DNA of 8,298 bases from an uncultured Porphyromonadaceae bacterium (GTDB lineage Bacteria > Bacteroidota > Bacteroidia > Bacteroidales > Muribaculaceae). The stretch is from contig CABUTY010000042.1 of assembly GCA_902494595.1 (NCBI GenBank), positions 1-8,298 of the forward strand, given 5' to 3'. Under the pieces are notes generated by a model. The model worked only from the letters and a program-made list of their open reading frames with translations. It had not been told where the DNA came from and searched no databases. A program made the translations under genes and the position numbers. Position 1 is the first letter of the stretch; every line of letters starts with the position of its first letter. Shown in pieces: positions 6,408 through 8,298 of the stretch.

Positions 6408-8114
6408 TTATCTGCGTTTCTTGCTCTTGCTTGAAGATTTGGATTTGGATTTAGACTTGGATCCCGACTTGGCTTTGGATTTTGAGGAAGCCTTGCCTGA
6501 GGATACTTTGGCTGACGAGGGGAGTTTGATGTTGTCGCCGGGATGTATTTCGTCGCCGGAGCCCTTTATATTGTTGGCCTTCTTGATGGCCTCAACGGTG
6601 GTTCCGTAACGTTTGGCTATGTTGGAGAGGTTGTCGCCGCTGCGCACACTGTGGCTTGCAGGCTGTGTCGACTGTTTCTTCTTTGACTTGCTTTTTGACT
6701 TGCTTGCAGATTTGCCTGTGGACTTGCTTCCCGATGTGGAGGCAGTGGCGGAAGAGGTCTTTTTCTTCTGGCGGGGTGCCGGGGCTGTTTCGGCGGCGGG
6801 GGTGTTGTCCTGCGCAGTATAAGCGGGGGCCGGGGGCTGGTTTGAGCGGGCACGGCGTCCTCGGGCCACGGCGTACGACTGCGCCGGTTCGCTGGCAGGT
6901 GTGCGCGACACCTGTTCTGTCTGTTCTGTCTGTTCTGTCTGTTCGGCAAGCGCCGGCATGTTGTCGGCATCCGATTCCATGGCTGCACCCTCCACGATGG
7001 AGGCTCCCGGCTCGTCGCCAGGCTCAACGCTTATGCGACGAGTATATTTGTCAGCCTCATAGTTGCGTATGTCGGCCTCGCTCATAAGGTAGGCGTGGGT
7101 CTGCTGTGAGGGGAGAACAAGGGTATATGCCCGCGACGGATTCCCGGGAATGATGTCGGCGCGGAACTGCGGATTGAGCACACGCAGCTCCTCCATGGGT
7201 ATGTTGAGCACATGCGAGATCTGCTGCAGGTGCACGCGGTCGCTTACCATGATGGTGTCGGTGACCAGCGGCTTTGTAGGAAGCACAGGGCTTATGTTGT
7301 GCTCCGGGTAATATGTCATCACATAGTTTGCGGCAATGAACTGGGGCACATAGCCACGGGTTTCGGGGCTGAGGTAGTTGTAGATGCTCCAGAAGTCGTG
7401 GTCGGAGGGGTTACCGCCGGCGCGGCGGATGGCTTTGTTGACGTTCCCGGGGCCGCAGTTATAGGCGGCGATTGCCAGTGACCAGTCGCCGTATGTGTTG
7501 TAGAGGTCTTTGAGATATTTGGCGGCGGTGCGGGATGAGAGATAAGGGTCGCGACGTTCGTCGACGAGGCTGCTTACCTCAAGGCCGCGGCCTTTGCCCG
7601 TGCCGATCATGAACTGCCACAGGCCGGCGGCGCCATGTTTTGATACAGCGTTGGGGTCGAGCCCCGATTCCACGATGGGCAGGTAACGCAGTTCCAGGGG
7701 GAGACCCTGCTCTTCGAGAGCCTGCTCGAAAATAGGCATATAATATATGGAGAGGCCGAGGAGGGCGGCCACCTGGCTGCGGCCGCGGCTCGTGTAGCGC
7801 TCGATATAGTTGCGCACTATCGAGTTGTAGGGCATCTCTATGATGGTGGGCAGCTTGGCGAGCCTTGCACGCATTGTGGCATCGTCGACAGCCACGTCGC
7901 CCTGTCGCTTGTAGCGGTCGTCGGTGGCTGTGTAGTTGCGCATGTACCATCCTTCGAGCATCTTCTGTGTGTCGAGCTCGTAGCTCTCCGGATAGATGAT
8001 GTCGTTGTCGGTGATGGTATGCTTTATGTCGTTGACATTGGTGGTCCTGGCTGTCGCCAACAGACTGCCGGCGGCTATCAGTCCGAGGGTGAGTATATAT
8101 GCTGTTTTCTTCAT
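6408..8114 (-). CDS. mltD: Secreted lytic transglycosylase, MltD-type, with LysM and Ser/Lys-rich tails
   Basis: A 568-residue murein lytic transglycosylase that cleaves the MurNAc-GlcNAc bond to give 1,6-anhydro ends in the periplasm. Signal peptide: MKKT plus hydrophobic core, cleavage near ATA at 20-22; no lipobox cysteine, unlike lipoprotein E. coli MltD. SLT family 1 domain about 130-265: YLPIVESGLDPNAVS (145-159) with catalytic Glu149, GLWQFM (164-169), AYNCGPGNV (217-225) and YVPQF (255-259). A degenerate LysM-like segment lies at about 290-335. A clear LysM is at 487-532, with SVRSGDNLSNIAKRYGTT at its start and IHPGDNIKLP at its end. Between them is a low-complexity linker with E-Q-T repeats (391-401), a Pro/Ala stretch and a Ser/Lys block (about 449-482). 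A second Ser/Lys block ends the protein (535-568, KSKKRR). The start is ATG at 8114-8112, 28 bp after the DUF5683-like stop. Confidence 0.93.
   Translation of the reverse strand: MKKTAYILTLGLIAAGSLLATARTTNVNDIKHTITDNDIIYPESYELDTQKMLEGWYMRNYTATDDRYKRQGDVAVDDATMRARLAKLPTIIEMPYNSIVRNYIERYTSRGRSQVAALLGLSIYYMPIFEQALEEQGLPLELRYLPIVESGLDPNAVSKHGAAGLWQFMIGTGKGRGLEVSSLVDERRDPYLSSRTAAKYLKDLYNTYGDWSLAIAAYNCGPGNVNKAIRRAGGNPSDHDFWSIYNYLSPETRGYVPQFIAANYVMTYYPEHNISPVLPTKPLVTDTIMVSDRVHLQQISHVLNIPMEELRVLNPQFRADIIPGNPSRAYTLVLPSQQTHAYLMSEADIRNYEADKYTRRISVEPGDEPGASIVEGAAMESDADNMPALAEQTEQTEQTEQVSRTPASEPAQSYAVARGRRARSNQPPAPAYTAQDNTPAAETAPAPRQKKKTSSATASTSGSKSTGKSASKSKSKSKKKQSTQPASHSVRSGDNLSNIAKRYGTTVEAIKKANNIKGSGDEIHPGDNIKLPSSAKVSSGKASSKSKAKSGSKSKSKSKSSSKSKKRR
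6411..6512 (-). repeat. Low-complexity Ser/Lys-coding tract at the transglycosylase C-terminus
   Basis: These bases encode residues 535-568 of the transglycosylase, almost only Ser, Lys, Gly and Ala, ending KSKKRR. Imperfect hexamer-like repeats of alternating Ser and Lys codons make up the DNA. A sister tract at about 6669-6770 encodes residues 449-482 on the other side of the LysM domain, so the LysM is flanked by two strongly basic arms. Basic arms could hold the enzyme to anionic wall or outer-membrane inner-leaflet surfaces; that is inference. Confidence 0.65.
6912..6944. repeat. 9-bp tandem repeat, 3.7 perfect copies, inside the transglycosylase gene
   Basis: The unit ctgttctgt is repeated at 6912-6920, 6921-6929 and 6930-6938, followed by six matching bases to 6944. 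On the minus strand it encodes Glu-Gln-Thr units (residues 391-401). Because the unit is three codons, copy-number change by slippage keeps the frame and would only alter linker length between the catalytic and LysM parts. Confidence 0.85.
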
Positions 8115-8142
8115 AATGTTCTGAGTTGTCGGTGATATGATT

Positions 8143-8298
8143 TCAGAAGGTTAACGACCATTGCAGACCGAGGGCGCTGCGTTTGATTGAGGGAAATCTG
8201 TCGTTGACGATGATTGCCGGGGCAATGTCGAGCGACAGGTCGGGGCTTACGTCGAAGTGTGCCATGGATGCGTCCACATAGGCGTCGACCATACATAC
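8143..8298 (-). CDS. DUF5683-like envelope protein, C-terminal fragment
   Basis: The last 51 codons and TGA (8145-8143) of a gene that enters from beyond base 8298. The frame reads MVDAYVDASMAHFDVSPD and later ALGLQWSLTF before the stop. The segment V-D-A-Y-V-D-A followed by F-D-(V/I)-S-x-(D/N)-L-S and an L-G-L-x-x-x-x-F end is the pattern I recall at the C-terminus of DUF5683 proteins of Bacteroidota. Those proteins are commonly encoded between parB and an MltD-type transglycosylase, which fits the position 28 bp upstream of mltD here. The terminal alternating pattern ending in Phe could equally be the last strand of an outer-membrane barrel. The function of DUF5683 is not established. A longer overlapping frame on the same strand (8296-8111) is Arg/Pro-rich and looks like a shadow. 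Confidence 0.75.
   Translation of the reverse strand, partial: VCMVDAYVDASMAHFDVSPDLSLDIAPAIIVNDRFPSIKRSALGLQWSLTF

Noticed and set aside
8115..8142. The 28-bp gap before mltD as a regulatory site
   Set aside because: No Shine-Dalgarno sequence, promoter consensus or inverted repeat is visible; it reads as a simple intergenic spacer in an operon.
8111..8296. A 61-codon minus-strand frame at the right edge
   Set aside because: Its product is Arg/Pro-rich with no family pattern, and it overlaps a different frame that reads as a DUF5683-like C-terminus with a stop properly placed before mltD.
1..8298. Mobile elements, CRISPR, phage, toxin-antitoxin, defence or tRNA/rRNA genes
   Set aside because: Nothing on either strand shows terminal inverted repeats, regularly spaced repeats, transposase or nuclease motifs, or a tRNA cloverleaf; the region reads as conserved chromosomal housekeeping and envelope genes.

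Overview
The window is a compact, chromosome-like stretch in which every supportable gene lies on the minus strand, so transcription runs from high to low coordinates. The organism is most likely a member of the Bacteroidota, probably order Bacteroidales and plausibly a gut Muribaculaceae-type lineage. The grounds are the gene families (NhaD, a DUF5683-type tail beside a LysM lytic transglycosylase, a Cys-periodic LRR_5 protein, the aspartate-semialdehyde route to spermidine), the lack of convincing Shine-Dalgarno sequences, one TAnnTTTG-like promoter element, and moderately high GC in genes with AT-rich gaps. The genus is a guess.

Layout in transcription order: (1) 8298-8143, the C-terminal 51 residues of a DUF5683-like envelope protein, cut by the window edge; (2) 8114-6408, a secreted MltD-type lytic transglycosylase with LysM and Ser/Lys-rich tails; (3) 6370-4973, the Na+/H+ antiporter NhaD; (4) 4976-4557, the tRNA t6A ATPase TsaE; (5) 4552-3788, the biotin protein ligase BirA without a DNA-binding domain; (6) 3725-2676, a polytopic flippase-like (LPG synthase TM family) protein; (7) 2676-2101, a single-pass membrane protein of unknown function; (8) 2095-1364, a small secreted leucine-rich-repeat protein; (9) 1367-153, carboxy(nor)spermidine synthase; (10) 156-1, the first 52 codons of a secreted protein, tentatively a glycoside hydrolase.

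Two tightly packed blocks stand out. nhaD-tsaE-birA are joined by a 4-nt overlap and a 4-nt gap. After a 62-bp AT-rich gap, flippase-TM protein-LRR-polyamine enzyme-secreted protein are joined by overlaps of 1, 4 and 4 nt and one 5-nt gap, which suggests a translationally coupled operon of mixed envelope and metabolic function. Gaps of 28 and 37 bp separate the first three genes and may or may not break the transcript.

I see no mobile element, CRISPR array, rRNA or tRNA gene, phage gene or defence system, and no clear undescribed system. The items most worth following up are the unknown membrane protein coupled to the flippase-like gene, the non-ATG start and promoter-like element of the flippase gene, and the repeat-rich C-terminal half of the transglycosylase.
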